A program made the position numbers and the translations under genes. Positions 18,307 through 27,392 of a stretch of DNA of 64,000 nt are shown one piece after another (within the stretch, counting starts at the first letter, position 1; every line of letters begins with the position of its first letter). Source of the stretch: Andreprevotia lacus DSM 23236 (lineage in GTDB: Bacteria > Pseudomonadota > Gammaproteobacteria > Burkholderiales > Chitinibacteraceae); NCBI RefSeq assembly GCF_900176275.1, contig NZ_FWXD01000008.1:62001-126000 (forward strand). The letters run 5' to 3'. The notes beneath the pieces were generated by a model. That model worked only from the letters and a program-made list of their open reading frames with translations, made no database searches and had not been told where the DNA came from.

Positions 18307-19518
18307 ATGAACGAACCGCTCCGCTATCACCAGCCCGACGAACGTGGTCACTTTGGCCAGCACGGCGGCATTTTCGTTGCTGAAACGCTGATGCCTGCGC
18401 TCGACGAATTGCGCGTCGAGTATGAAAAGGCCATCGTCGATCCGGACTTCATGGCCGAGTATCGTTACGAACTCAAGCACTACGTCGGTCGCCCCAGCCC
18501 GGTTTACCACGCCAAGCGCTGGTCCGAGCAACTGGGTGGCGCCCAGATCTACCTGAAGCGCGAAGACCTCAATCACACCGGCGCACACAAGGTCAATAAC
18601 ACCATTGGCCAGGCGCTGTTGGCCCGCCGCATGGGCAAGAAGCGCGTGATCGCTGAAACCGGCGCCGGCCAGCATGGCGTGGCATCTGCCACCGTGGCGG
18701 CGCGCTACGGTCTGGAATGCGTGGTGTACATGGGCGCGGAAGACGTCGCCCGCCAGTCGCCCAATGTCTATCGCATGAAGCTGCTGGGTGCCACCGTGGT
18801 GCCGGTCTCGTCGGGCAGCAAAACGCTGAAAGACGCGATGAACGAAGCCATGCGCGACTGGGTCACCAATGTCGACAGCACTTATTACATCATCGGCACC
18901 TGCGCCGGCCCGCACCCGTACCCGATGCTGGTGCGTGACTTCCAGTGCGTGATCGGCGATGAAGCCAAGCTGCAGATGGTCGATCTGATCGGCCGCCAGC
19001 CGGATGCCGTGATTGCCTGCGTGGGCGGTGGCTCCAACGCGATCGGCATTTTCCATCCCTATGTGGAAGTGCCGGGCGTGCGCCTGATCGGCGTGGAAGC
19101 CGGTGGCGATGGCGTGGAAACCGGCCGCCATGCAGCGCCGCTGACCGCCAATGCCAAGACGGGCGTACTGCATGGCAACCGCACTTATCTGATGCAGGAT
19201 GCCGACGGCCAGATCATCGAAACGCATTCGATCTCTGCCGGCCTGGACTACCCGGGCGTCGGCCCGGAGCACAGCTACCTGAAGGATATCGGCCGCGCCG
19301 AATATGTGGCTGCCACCGACAAGGAAGCGCTGCAGGCCTTCCACGACCTGTGCCGTTTTGAAGGCATCATCCCTGCGCTCGAATCCAGCCATGCGCTGGC
19401 TTATGCAGCCCGCCTGGCGCCCACGCTGTCCAAGGATCAGGTGCTGCTGGTCAATCTGTCCGGCCGTGGCGACAAAGACATCCCGACCATTGCCAAGCTC
19501 GAAGGCATCCAGCTTTAA
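18307..19518 (+). CDS. trpB: Tryptophan synthase beta subunit
   Basis: 403 residues. It condenses indole with serine using pyridoxal phosphate. The Schiff-base lysine is Lys95 in GAHKVNN. The phosphate-binding loop is GGGSNAIG and the COMM-type region [13 protein letters not shown] is intact. The start at 18307 ([21 protein letters not shown]) follows GTGAGAAAGTA. The upstream in-frame extension overlaps trpF and is not family-like. It is followed by trpA after 18 bases; the two products form the alpha2-beta2 complex. Confidence 0.97.
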   Translation: MNEPLRYHQPDERGHFGQHGGIFVAETLMPALDELRVEYEKAIVDPDFMAEYRYELKHYVGRPSPVYHAKRWSEQLGGAQIYLKREDLNHTGAHKVNNTIGQALLARRMGKKRVIAETGAGQHGVASATVAARYGLECVVYMGAEDVARQSPNVYRMKLLGATVVPVSSGSKTLKDAMNEAMRDWVTNVDSTYYIIGTCAGPHPYPMLVRDFQCVIGDEAKLQMVDLIGRQPDAVIACVGGGSNAIGIFHPYVEVPGVRLIGVEAGGDGVETGRHAAPLTANAKTGVLHGNRTYLMQDADGQIIETHSISAGLDYPGVGPEHSYLKDIGRAEYVAATDKEALQAFHDLCRFEGIIPALESSHALAYAARLAPTLSKDQVLLVNLSGRGDKDIPTIAKLEGIQL

Positions 19519-19536
19519 ACCAAGAAGAACATCACA

Positions 19537-20340
19537 ATGTCCCGAATTGAATCCACAATGCAGGCGCTGGCGGCCCAAGGCCGTCAGGCGCTGATCCCGT
19601 TTGTGACCGCTGGCGACCCGAACCCGGGTATCACGGTTGAATTGATGCACGCGCTGGTGGCTGGCGGCGCCGACATCATCGAGCTGGGGGTGCCGTTTTC
19701 CGACCCGATGGCCGATGGCCCGGTGATCCAGCGTGCCTCCGAGCGCGCGCTGGCGCACAAGGTGTCGCTGCGCCAGGTGCTGGCCATGGCGGCCGAGTTC
19801 CGCAAGACCGACAGCAAGACCCCGGTGGTGCTGATGGGTTATGCCAACCCGGTTGAAGCCATGGGTTACGAAGCGTTTGCCATCGCTGCGCGCGAAGCCG
19901 GTGTCGACGGCGTGCTGACCGTTGATCTGCCGCCGGAAGAAGCCGAAGAATGCGCGGCTATCCTCAAAAAACATGCGATCGACCTGATTTTCCTGCTGGC
20001 GCCGACCACCCCGGTGGCACGCCTGCAAGCCGTGGAACGTCTCGCGCGCGGCTATGTGTACTATGTCTCGCTCAAGGGCGTGACTGGCGCGGCCCATCTG
20101 GATGTCGACAGTGTGGCCAGCAAACTGGTTGAGCTGCGCGAGCACATTTCGCTGCCCATCGGCGTCGGCTTTGGCATTCGCGATGCCGAATCGGCGCGCA
20201 AGGTGGCCAGCGTGGCCGATGCGGTCGTCATCGGTTCGCGACTGGTGCAGGAAGTCGAAGCGGGTGAAGACGGCCTGGCCGGCCGCCTGACTGCCTTCCT
20301 GCAAGGCGTTCGCGCCGCGATGGATACCGCTCGCGCTTGA
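19537..20340 (+). CDS. trpA: Tryptophan synthase alpha subunit
   Basis: 267 residues, a TIM barrel cleaving indole-3-glycerol phosphate to indole, which is channelled to TrpB. The catalytic glutamate is in [20 protein letters not shown] and the catalytic aspartate in [14 protein letters not shown]. The conserved [13 protein letters not shown] and VGFGIRDAE motifs are present. It continues the operon toward accD, which follows after 43 bases. Confidence 0.97.
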   Translation: MSRIESTMQALAAQGRQALIPFVTAGDPNPGITVELMHALVAGGADIIELGVPFSDPMADGPVIQRASERALAHKVSLRQVLAMAAEFRKTDSKTPVVLMGYANPVEAMGYEAFAIAAREAGVDGVLTVDLPPEEAEECAAILKKHAIDLIFLLAPTTPVARLQAVERLARGYVYYVSLKGVTGAAHLDVDSVASKLVELREHISLPIGVGFGIRDAESARKVASVADAVVIGSRLVQEVEAGEDGLAGRLTAFLQGVRAAMDTARA

Positions 20341-20383
20341 TCGGCCCCGTGCCGGTCCAGCCCCGTGATAACAGGAGTAAACA

Positions 20384-21256
20384 ATGAGCTGGTTGCAAAA
20401 GCTGCTGCCCCCGAAGATCAAGAGCCGCGAGCCCGGCGCCAAGTCGGCAGTGCCGGAAGGGCTGTGGCACAAGTGTTCGGCCTGCGGTGCCACCTTGTAC
20501 CGCACTGATCTGGAAAACAACCTCGAAGTTTGCCCCAAGTGTAGCTTCCACAACCGCATTTCCGCCCGCCGTCGTCTCGACATGTTGCTGGATGCGGAAG
20601 GCCGTTTCGAGATCGGCGCCGAAGTGCGCCCGGTCGACATCCTCAAGTTCAAGGCCACCAAGCGTTATGCCGATCAGCTGGACCAGTTCAAGGACAGCAG
20701 TGGCGAAGACGACGCGATGGTAGTGCAGCAAGGTGCCATCCATAGCGTGCCGGTCGTCGTTGCCGTGTTTGAATACGGCTTTGTAAACGGTTCGATGGGC
20801 TCTGTGGTGGGTGAGCGCTTTGTGCGTGGCGTGCAGGTTGCGCTGGAAAACAATCTGCCCTTCATCTGCATTTCCGCCTCGGGCGGTGCGCGCATGCAGG
20901 AAGGCCTGAATTCGCTGATGCAGATGGCGAAGACCTCGGCTGCACTGACCAAGCTTGCCGACAAGCGCTTGCCGTTCATTTCCATCCTGACCGACCCGAC
21001 CATGGGTGGCGTGTCGGCCTCGTTCGCCTTCCTCGGCGACGTGGTGATGGGCGAACCGGGTGCATTGATCGGCTTTGCCGGCCCGCGCGTGATTGAGCAG
21101 ACCGTGCGCGAAACACTGCCTGAAGGCTTCCAGCGCTCGGAATTCCTGCTGGAGAAGGGCGCCATCGACATGATCGTTGATCGCCGTGAAATGCGCCTGC
21201 AGCTGGCCAAATTGCTCACGCTGTTCCTCAAGCAACCGGCTCCGGTTGCTTCCTGA
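20384..21256 (+). CDS. accD: Acetyl-CoA carboxylase carboxyltransferase subunit beta
   Basis: 290 residues. It forms the carboxyltransferase with AccA, moving CO2 from biotin to acetyl-CoA to make malonyl-CoA for fatty acid synthesis. The N-terminal zinc ribbon is [20 protein letters not shown] with CPKC completing the four cysteines. The crotonase-fold core has [11 protein letters not shown] and [14 protein letters not shown]. The stop overlaps the folC start (TGATGG). An upstream GAGTAAAC motif includes a ribosome binding site. Confidence 0.96.
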   Translation: MSWLQKLLPPKIKSREPGAKSAVPEGLWHKCSACGATLYRTDLENNLEVCPKCSFHNRISARRRLDMLLDAEGRFEIGAEVRPVDILKFKATKRYADQLDQFKDSSGEDDAMVVQQGAIHSVPVVVAVFEYGFVNGSMGSVVGERFVRGVQVALENNLPFICISASGGARMQEGLNSLMQMAKTSAALTKLADKRLPFISILTDPTMGGVSASFAFLGDVVMGEPGALIGFAGPRVIEQTVRETLPEGFQRSEFLLEKGAIDMIVDRREMRLQLAKLLTLFLKQPAPVAS

Positions 21257-22533
21257 TGGCGGTATTCGACGCGGGCCGGTTGCCTGACTGGCTCGCCTAT
21301 CTGGAAGGATTGCACCCCAAGTCCATCGACATGGGGCTGGCTCGCGTCAGCCACGTGCGCGATGTGATGGGGCTCAAGCCGGGCTTTCCGGTGCTCACTG
21401 TTGCCGGTACCAATGGCAAGGGGTCCGTTTGCGCCTTTCTCACCAGCATCCTGACGGCTGCAGGCTACAAGGTCGGTACGCATACCTCGCCGCATCTGCT
21501 GCGCTACAACGAGCGTGTGATGCTGGACGGGCAGGAGGCCGGTGACGACCTGCTGGTGGAGAGCTTCCGCGCCATCGAGACCGCGCGTGGCGATACGTCG
21601 CTGACGTATTTCGAGTTTGGCGTGCTGTCGGCGATGAAAGTCTTCATCGATGCCAGTGTCGATGTGGCCATTCTTGAGGTTGGCCTTGGCGGCCGACTGG
21701 ATGCGGTGAATATTTTCGATGCCGATGTGGCATCCATCGTCAGTATCGATCTCGATCACCAGGCCTATCTGGGGGACAACCGCGAGGACATCGGCCGTGA
21801 AAAGGCTGGCGTATTCCGTCAGGGCAGGCCTGCCATTTGCGGCGACACCAATCCGCCGCAGAGCGTGATCGACGAGGCCGTGCGCATCGGCGCCCCGCTG
21901 GCGCTGATCGGCACGGAGTTCGGCTGGCAGAAAGAAGCCGAAGGTCAGCAGTGGATGTTCTGGCATGGCGACGCCCGCAAGCACGCATTGCCGATGCCGG
22001 CATTGCGTGGCCCTTATCAGTTGGGTAATGCCGCGGTGGCGCTGGCCATGCTGCAATCCATACGTGCGCAGCTGCCGGTTGCGCTGGCCGACATCAAGCG
22101 TGGCTTGCTCGAAGTAAACTGGCCTGCACGCTGCCAGGTGTTGCCGGGCCGGCCGCAGGTGGTGCTGGACGTGGCGCACAACCCGCACGCGGCGCGTGCA
22201 CTCAAATCGGCGCTCGATCAGATGGGCTACGCCGAGAGTACCCACGCGGTATTCGGCATGATGGCAGACAAGGACATCGATGAGGTGATCCGCATCCTGG
22301 GTGAGCGCATCGCGCACTGGCACGTGGCTGCGCCGGACCTGCCACGCGCCGAGCCCGCCGATGCACTGGCAGCCCGCATTCGTGCCAGCCAGCCGCGTGC
22401 ACAGGTCGATGCCTGCGAAAGTGTGGCTGCTGCGTGGCAAGCTGCCACCCGGACAGCCGGCGAGAATGATAGAATCCTCGCCTTCGGATCCTTCTATACC
22501 GTCGCTGAAGTGATGGCGGCCCGCGGTCAATAG
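21256..22533 (+). CDS. folC: Dihydrofolate synthase / folylpolyglutamate synthase
   Basis: 425 residues, a Mur-ligase-like ATP-dependent enzyme adding glutamate to dihydropteroate and folates. The P-loop is VAGTNGKGSVCAFL near residue 49. THTSPHLLRYNERV and EVGLGGRLDAVN follow, and the C-terminal domain has LDVAHNPHAA. It overlaps accD and is followed by the SPOR-domain gene after only three bases, the standard betaproteobacterial order. Confidence 0.95.
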   Translation: MAVFDAGRLPDWLAYLEGLHPKSIDMGLARVSHVRDVMGLKPGFPVLTVAGTNGKGSVCAFLTSILTAAGYKVGTHTSPHLLRYNERVMLDGQEAGDDLLVESFRAIETARGDTSLTYFEFGVLSAMKVFIDASVDVAILEVGLGGRLDAVNIFDADVASIVSIDLDHQAYLGDNREDIGREKAGVFRQGRPAICGDTNPPQSVIDEAVRIGAPLALIGTEFGWQKEAEGQQWMFWHGDARKHALPMPALRGPYQLGNAAVALAMLQSIRAQLPVALADIKRGLLEVNWPARCQVLPGRPQVVLDVAHNPHAARALKSALDQMGYAESTHAVFGMMADKDIDEVIRILGERIAHWHVAAPDLPRAEPADALAARIRASQPRAQVDACESVAAAWQAATRTAGENDRILAFGSFYTVAEVMAARGQ

Positions 22534-22536
22534 CTC

Positions 22537-23304
22537 ATGGCACGAGACAACGTTAGCGAAGAACTGCTGCAACTCCGTAAACGTGCGCGTCGTCGCCTCA
22601 TTGGCGCGGTGACACTGGTCATCTTCTCCCTGATCGTGTTGTGGACCGTGCTGGACGGCGAGCCGCCGGCCACGATGACACATCCGGTCGAGATCATCGC
22701 CAGTGCGCCGGGCGCGTCGACACCTGCCGCAACCGGCATCTCGAACACTGCGACCGAGGCCACCACAGGTGCGCATGCCGCATCGCCAGTTCAAGCCGTG
22801 GCAGAGCCGACGGTAGTGCCGTCGCTGGCCCCCGTGAGCCTGCCGGGCAAACTGGTCAATTCCCAGGTCGAAACCCCGGCGCAACCCAGCCCCAAGCCTG
22901 TTGTAAAGCCTGAGCCGCACGCGGTTGAGAAACCGGTGGAAAAACCTGCCGAGAAGCCGACCGACAAACCCAAACCAAACAAACCCGCCAAAGACCCGCA
23001 GAAAATCCTGGATGGTCTGGATGATGCCGAAGCCAAACCGGCCGAGCGTCAGACAGAAAAACCTGCCGCTACCGCACATGCAGGCCAGACGCTGGTGCAG
23101 ATCGGCGCCTATGGCGACAAGGCCAAGGTGAACGAGATTCTGGGCAAGCTCAAAGCCAACGGCATTGCCGCGTATGCGGAGCCGGTAGCCAACAAGGGCG
23201 TGGCGCTGACACGCATCCGCATTGCGGCCGGCGATGATGCGCACGCCAAGCAGGTCATGCAGAAAGCGGCAAAACTGGGTTATGCACCGCAACTGGTGCA
23301 CTGA
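22537..23304 (+). CDS. dedD: SPOR-domain cell division protein (DedD-like)
   Basis: 255 residues. There is a short cytoplasmic N-terminus, one membrane segment at about residues 22-42 (LIGAVTLVIFSLIVLWTVL) and a periplasmic linker that becomes Pro/Lys/Glu-rich (KPVEKPAEKP). The C-terminal SPOR domain begins near TLVQIGAYGDKAKVNEIL. SPOR domains bind glycan strands lacking stem peptides at the division septum. The symbol is used by synteny and architecture; sequence outside SPOR is poorly conserved. Confidence 0.85.
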   Translation: MARDNVSEELLQLRKRARRRLIGAVTLVIFSLIVLWTVLDGEPPATMTHPVEIIASAPGASTPAATGISNTATEATTGAHAASPVQAVAEPTVVPSLAPVSLPGKLVNSQVETPAQPSPKPVVKPEPHAVEKPVEKPAEKPTDKPKPNKPAKDPQKILDGLDDAEAKPAERQTEKPAATAHAGQTLVQIGAYGDKAKVNEILGKLKANGIAAYAEPVANKGVALTRIRIAAGDDAHAKQVMQKAAKLGYAPQLVH

Positions 23305-23312
23305 GGAGCATT

Positions 23313-23804
23313 GTGACAGGGTTTGACTACGCGGTACTGGTCATCGTTGGCCTGTCCATCCTGCTGTCGGTGATGCGCGGCCTGGTGCAGGAGGTGATGG
23401 CGCTGGTCGGCTGGGCTGTCGCAGCATGGTTGGCAATCCACTATGCAGCCCCCATATCGGTATATATGCCCGCTGGCATCCCGGATGAGCGCTTGCGCTA
23501 TCTGGCTGCGCTGGTGGCGATTTTTGCAGGTGTATGGCTGTTCAGCGCCTTGTTGCGCATCACGATTACGCAGTTTCTGAAGTCGACTGGCTTGAATCCG
23601 CTCGACCGCATGCTGGGCGCGGTGTTTGGTCTGGCACGCGGCACCTTGTTCGTGTTGCTGCTGGTGCTGATTGCTGGCCTGACGTCGTTTCCAAGTTCAC
23701 GTGTCTGGCGCGACGCCATGTTCAGCCCGCCGTTTGAAGAGCTGGCCAAGCTGAGTCTGCCGTGGCTGCCGACGGCGCTGGCGCAGCGCATACACTACGA
23801 GTGA
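23313..23804 (+). CDS. cvpA: CvpA family membrane protein
   Basis: 163 residues with four predicted membrane segments (starting about residues 3, 26, 60 and 103). The family opening FDYAVLVIVGLSILLSVMRGLVQEV is clear. CvpA is linked to colicin V production and envelope stress tolerance in E. coli and is often cotranscribed with purF, as here. The start is GTG at 23313, eight bases after the dedD stop, with TGAGGAG as ribosome binding site. Confidence 0.92.
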   Translation: MTGFDYAVLVIVGLSILLSVMRGLVQEVMALVGWAVAAWLAIHYAAPISVYMPAGIPDERLRYLAALVAIFAGVWLFSALLRITITQFLKSTGLNPLDRMLGAVFGLARGTLFVLLLVLIAGLTSFPSSRVWRDAMFSPPFEELAKLSLPWLPTALAQRIHYE

Positions 23805-23896
23805 GCGCGGGCAGGGCGCTTTGACTTCAGCACGCTGAAGCAGGTTTTTGTGAAGCTGTGGCAACCGCCGCAGCTGGTTTTTAAGGATTGTGGATT

Positions 23897-25441
23897 ATGT
23901 GTGGCATTGTCGGCCTCGTTGCTAAAACCCCCGTCAACCAGATGCTGTATGACGGGCTGCTGGTCTTGCAGCACCGTGGCCAGGATGCCGCGGGCATCGT
24001 GACCGCCGAAGGCCCGATGTTCCACATGCACAAGGGCCAGGGCTTGGTGCGCGACGTGTTCCGCACTCGCAACATGCGCTCGCTGCTGGGCAACGTCGGC
24101 ATTGGCCACGTGCGCTATCCGACGGCAGGCTCGGCTTCCAGCCTGGCTGAATCGCAACCCTTCTACGTCAACAGCCCGTTTGGCCTGGTACTGGCGCACA
24201 ACGGCAACCTGACCAACGACAAGCAACTGAAAGACGAGATGTACCGCACCGACTTGCGGCACATCAACACCAATTCCGATTCCGAAGCGCTGCTTAACGT
24301 GCTGGCGCACGAACTGTCCAAGCGCACCAATGGCCCGCGCCTGACCGCTGAAATCGTTTTCGATGCCATTACCGCCGTGCACCAGCGCGTGCGCGGCGCC
24401 TATGCGGTTGTGGCGCTGGTAGCCGGTTTCGGCTTGATTGCTTTCCGTGATCCGCATGGCATCCGCCCGCTGTCGCTGGGTGTGCATGACACACCGGAAG
24501 GCCCGGAATACATCGTGGCCAGTGAATCGGTCGCCCTCGACACGCTGGGCTTCAAACTGATGCGCGACGTGGCGCCGGGCGAAGCTCTTTACATCAGTTT
24601 TGAGGGCGAGCTGAGCAGCCGCCAGTGCCATTCGAACGCCAAACTGGCCCCCTGTATCTTCGAACACGTGTACTTTGCGCGTTCGGACAGCGTCATCGAT
24701 GGTATCTCGGTGCACGAGGCGCGCCTGAACATGGGTACGCAACTGGCCGACAAGGTCAAGGCCATGGTGCCGGCGCTGGATATCGATGTGGTCATCCCCA
24801 TTCCGGATACCAGCCGCGATTCGGCGCTGGAAATGGCGAACGAATTGAAAATCCCTTACCGTGAGGGTTTCATCAAGAACCGCTACATTGGTCGCACCTT
24901 CATCATGCCGGGCCAGGCCAGCCGCAAGAAGTCGGTGCGCCAGAAGCTGAACCCGATCGCGGTCGAGTTCCGTGGCAAGAACGTGCTGTTGGTGGATGAC
25001 TCCATCGTGCGTGGCACTACCTCCAAGGAAATCGTGCAGATGGTGCGCGATTGCGGCGCCAAGAAGGTCTATCTGGCTTCGGCTGCGCCACCGGTCAAGT
25101 TCCCGCATGTGTACGGCATCGATATGCCGACCCGTGCCGAGCTGATCGCCACCGGCCGTACCGCAGAGCAGATTGCCGAGGAAATCGGCGCCGATGCCGT
25201 GATCTATCAGGAACTGGATGCGCTGATCACCGCCTGCCGTGATGCCAGCCAGGGGCTGATTACCGAGTTCGAGACCTCGTGCTTCGACGGCAACTACATC
25301 ACCGGCGACATCACCGATGAGTATCTGGATGCGCTGGAAGCCAAGCGCTTGTCGCCGCTGTCGGCCAAGTTCAAGGAAGGTGACCCGGATACCCGCGTGC
25401 TGGACATGAATATCGGCGTGGCCGAGCAAAATCTGATCTGA
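23897..25441 (+). CDS. purF: Amidophosphoribosyltransferase
   Basis: 514 residues. It catalyses the first committed purine step, PRPP plus glutamine to phosphoribosylamine. The mature N-terminal nucleophile is the Cys of MCGIVGLV, exposed after Met removal, which fixes the ATG at 23897 rather than the in-frame 23888. The glutamine domain has RYPTAGSASSLAESQP and the PRTase domain has the PRPP motif VLLVDDSIVRGTT. TAAGGATT precedes the start. Two hairpins follow the stop. Confidence 0.96.
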   Translation: MCGIVGLVAKTPVNQMLYDGLLVLQHRGQDAAGIVTAEGPMFHMHKGQGLVRDVFRTRNMRSLLGNVGIGHVRYPTAGSASSLAESQPFYVNSPFGLVLAHNGNLTNDKQLKDEMYRTDLRHINTNSDSEALLNVLAHELSKRTNGPRLTAEIVFDAITAVHQRVRGAYAVVALVAGFGLIAFRDPHGIRPLSLGVHDTPEGPEYIVASESVALDTLGFKLMRDVAPGEALYISFEGELSSRQCHSNAKLAPCIFEHVYFARSDSVIDGISVHEARLNMGTQLADKVKAMVPALDIDVVIPIPDTSRDSALEMANELKIPYREGFIKNRYIGRTFIMPGQASRKKSVRQKLNPIAVEFRGKNVLLVDDSIVRGTTSKEIVQMVRDCGAKKVYLASAAPPVKFPHVYGIDMPTRAELIATGRTAEQIAEEIGADAVIYQELDALITACRDASQGLITEFETSCFDGNYITGDITDEYLDALEAKRLSPLSAKFKEGDPDTRVLDMNIGVAEQNLI

Positions 25442-25455
25442 TATCAGTGCTAAAT

Positions 25456-25484
25456 CGGCAAACTGTGTGCACAACAGTTTGCCG
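25456..25484 (+). terminator. Hairpin after purF
   Basis: CGGCAAACTGT paired with ACAGTTTGCCG, 11-bp stem, without a strong T tract. It may protect the purF 3' end or act with the hairpin that follows. Confidence 0.55.
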
Positions 25485-25495
25485 CTTTGCGGTAT

Positions 25496-25525
25496 AAACG
25501 GGAGCAGATGCTCCCGTTTTCGTTA
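25496..25525 (+). terminator. Intrinsic terminator between purF and metZ
   Basis: AAACGGGAGCA, two-base loop, TGCTCCCGTTT followed by TCGTT. It is only about 22 bases upstream of metZ, so metZ may depend on read-through or on a promoter overlapping it. Confidence 0.75.
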
Positions 25526-25546
25526 TGACGCTTTTCGAGACCCGCC

Positions 25547-26728
25547 ATGCAAGACTTCGACTTTGACGACCTTCATCCCGACACCCTGGCTATCCGCGCT
25601 GGCACCACGCGCACCGAATTCGGCGAGCACTCGGATGCGATGTATCTGACCTCCAGTTTCTGTGTCGGCAGTGCAGAAGAAGCGTCGCTGAAGTTCACCA
25701 ACCAGATTCCCGGCTTCATCTACTCGCGCTTCACCAATCCGACCGTGACCGCATTCGAAGAGCGCCTGGCCGCGCTGGAAGGTGCCGAGAAGGCGATTGC
25801 TACTGCTTCGGGCATGGCGGCCATTCTGGCGCTGGGCATGGCACACCTGAAGGCGGGTGATCATGTCGTGGCCTCCAATGGCCTGTTTGGCGCCACCATC
25901 CAGCTGTTCAACACGTATTTTGCCAAGTTCGGCGTGGAAATCAGCTATGCCAGCCCGACCGATCCGGCGGCGTGGCAGGCTGCGGCCAAGCCCAACACCA
26001 GGCTGTTCTTCCTCGAAACACCGTCCAACCCGTTGACCGAGGTGGCCGATATCCGGGCGATTGCCGATATCGCCCACGCCAATGGCGCGCTGCTGGCGGT
26101 CGATAACTGCTTCTGCACTCCCATCCTGCAGCAACCGCTCAAGCTCGGCGCTGATCTGGTGGTGCACTCGGCCACCAAGTATCTGGACGGGCAGGGGCGC
26201 GTGCTGGGCGGCGCTGTGGCGGGCAAGAATGAGCTGGTTGACCCGGTGTACCTGTTCCTGCGCACTGCTGGCCCCAGCCTGTCGCCATTCAATGCCTGGG
26301 TGATCCTGAAAGGCATGGAAACGCTGCCGCTGCGCATGCGCGCGCATTGCGACAACGCACTCAAGCTGGCGCAATGGCTGGAGCAACAACCGCAAATCGA
26401 ACGCGTGTATTACCCCGGCCTGCCGTCGCACCCGCAATATGCGCTGGCGCAGCAACAGCAGAAGGGCGGTGGCGGCATCGTGTCGTTTGAGGTCAAGGGC
26501 GGCCGCGACGCGGCGTGGGCATTGGTTGATCGCGTGCAGTTGCTGTCGCGCACGGCCAACCTGGGTGACGTGCGCAGCACCATTACCCACCCGGCCAGCA
26601 CCACGCACGGCCGTGTGACGCCGGAAGCGCGCGCCGCTGCCGGTATCCGCGAAGGGCTGATCCGCATCTCGGTCGGTCTGGAAAACATCGACGACCTGAT
26701 TGCCGATCTGCAACGCGGCCTGGCTTGA
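25547..26728 (+). CDS. metZ: O-succinylhomoserine sulfhydrylase
   Basis: 393 residues of the Cys/Met-metabolism PLP family. It makes homocysteine directly from O-succinylhomoserine and sulfide. The PLP lysine is Lys211 in HSATKYLDGQGR, and the cofactor-stacking tyrosine is in YSRFTNPT. The purF-metZ order matches many proteobacteria, favouring MetZ over MetB or MetC, though family members are hard to separate by eye. A methionine gamma-lyase-type activity cannot be excluded. Confidence 0.88.
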   Translation: MQDFDFDDLHPDTLAIRAGTTRTEFGEHSDAMYLTSSFCVGSAEEASLKFTNQIPGFIYSRFTNPTVTAFEERLAALEGAEKAIATASGMAAILALGMAHLKAGDHVVASNGLFGATIQLFNTYFAKFGVEISYASPTDPAAWQAAAKPNTRLFFLETPSNPLTEVADIRAIADIAHANGALLAVDNCFCTPILQQPLKLGADLVVHSATKYLDGQGRVLGGAVAGKNELVDPVYLFLRTAGPSLSPFNAWVILKGMETLPLRMRAHCDNALKLAQWLEQQPQIERVYYPGLPSHPQYALAQQQQKGGGGIVSFEVKGGRDAAWALVDRVQLLSRTANLGDVRSTITHPASTTHGRVTPEARAAAGIREGLIRISVGLENIDDLIADLQRGLA

Positions 26729-26823
26729 GCACCAACAGGCCGGGGTGATCTTGCCCCGGCCGCTGGTACTTTTTCGCTGCCAGCGCATGATGGCGGCGAT
26801 AAACTGGTTACATTCTTTCCAGT

Positions 26824-26877
26824 ATGGGGACGACCCCATGCTGCGCCTATCGACGGGGACGGCCCCATGTAATGGAG
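26824..26877 (+). promoter_or_regulatory. Guanidine-II (mini-ykkC) riboswitch
   Basis: Two GC-rich hairpins with the diagnostic ACGR tetraloops are visible. The first is ATGGGG-ACGA-CCCCAT (26824-26839). The second is GGGG-ACGG-CCCC (26855-26866). The GGAG ribosome binding site of the downstream gene (26874-26877) starts seven bases after the second hairpin. This is the mini-ykkC architecture, in which guanidinium bound to the paired loops exposes the ribosome binding site. The downstream gene is a Gdx-type guanidinium exporter, the expected target. Confidence 0.9.
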
Positions 26878-26883
26878 CTGATC

Positions 26884-27210
26884 ATGTCCCCGTCCTTGTT
26901 ACCCTGGATTTCCCTCATTTTTGCTGGCCTGTTTGAAGTAGCGTGGGCACTTGCCCTCAAGGCTTCGCAAGGGTTCAGCAAACCACTGCCAACCCTCATC
27001 TTTGCTGTAACTGCTGCGGTCAGCATGGTTTTGCTGGCCTATGCCATGAAGCATCTGCCGGCTGGTACGGCCTACGCCATCTGGACCGGTATCGGTGCCG
27101 TCGGCACGGTGGTACTGGGCATGGTCTGGTTTGGCGATCCGGTCAATATGCTGCGCATCGCGTCCATTGTGCTGATTCTGGCTGGCATCATCGGCCTCAA
27201 ACTTGCCTGA
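26884..27210 (+). CDS. gdx: Guanidinium exporter Gdx (SugE-type SMR protein)
   Basis: 108 residues with four membrane helices of the small multidrug resistance family. IFAGLFEVAWALALKASQGF has the SugE/Gdx-type first helix with the essential glutamate and following Trp. AGTAYAIWTGIGAVGTVVLG is the matching third-helix motif. It exports guanidinium in exchange for protons as a dual-topology dimer. I chose the ATG at 26884 with GGAG six bases upstream; the extended frame from 26824 runs through the riboswitch hairpins. The riboswitch strongly supports Gdx over a general quaternary-ammonium pump. Confidence 0.93.
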   Translation: MSPSLLPWISLIFAGLFEVAWALALKASQGFSKPLPTLIFAVTAAVSMVLLAYAMKHLPAGTAYAIWTGIGAVGTVVLGMVWFGDPVNMLRIASIVLILAGIIGLKLA

Positions 27211-27392
27211 ACCCAGGCCAAGGCTAATAGACGCTTTGGCGCCATTGCTGGCAACCCATCCCGGAAACCCCTGATACCCGATCCACGCACGCGAGTGGAA
27301 GATCGCAAGTCTTGCGAAAGAAGTAGTTCTATAGTCTGGACTACAGCCGCGCAACGTTGCGCAGGCAAGGCGATGTCTTCAAGGGGGTATGC

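Noticed and set aside
26824-26883. N-terminal extension of the guanidinium exporter
   Set aside because: These codons are the riboswitch hairpins and the ribosome binding site; the family starts at the ATG at 26884.
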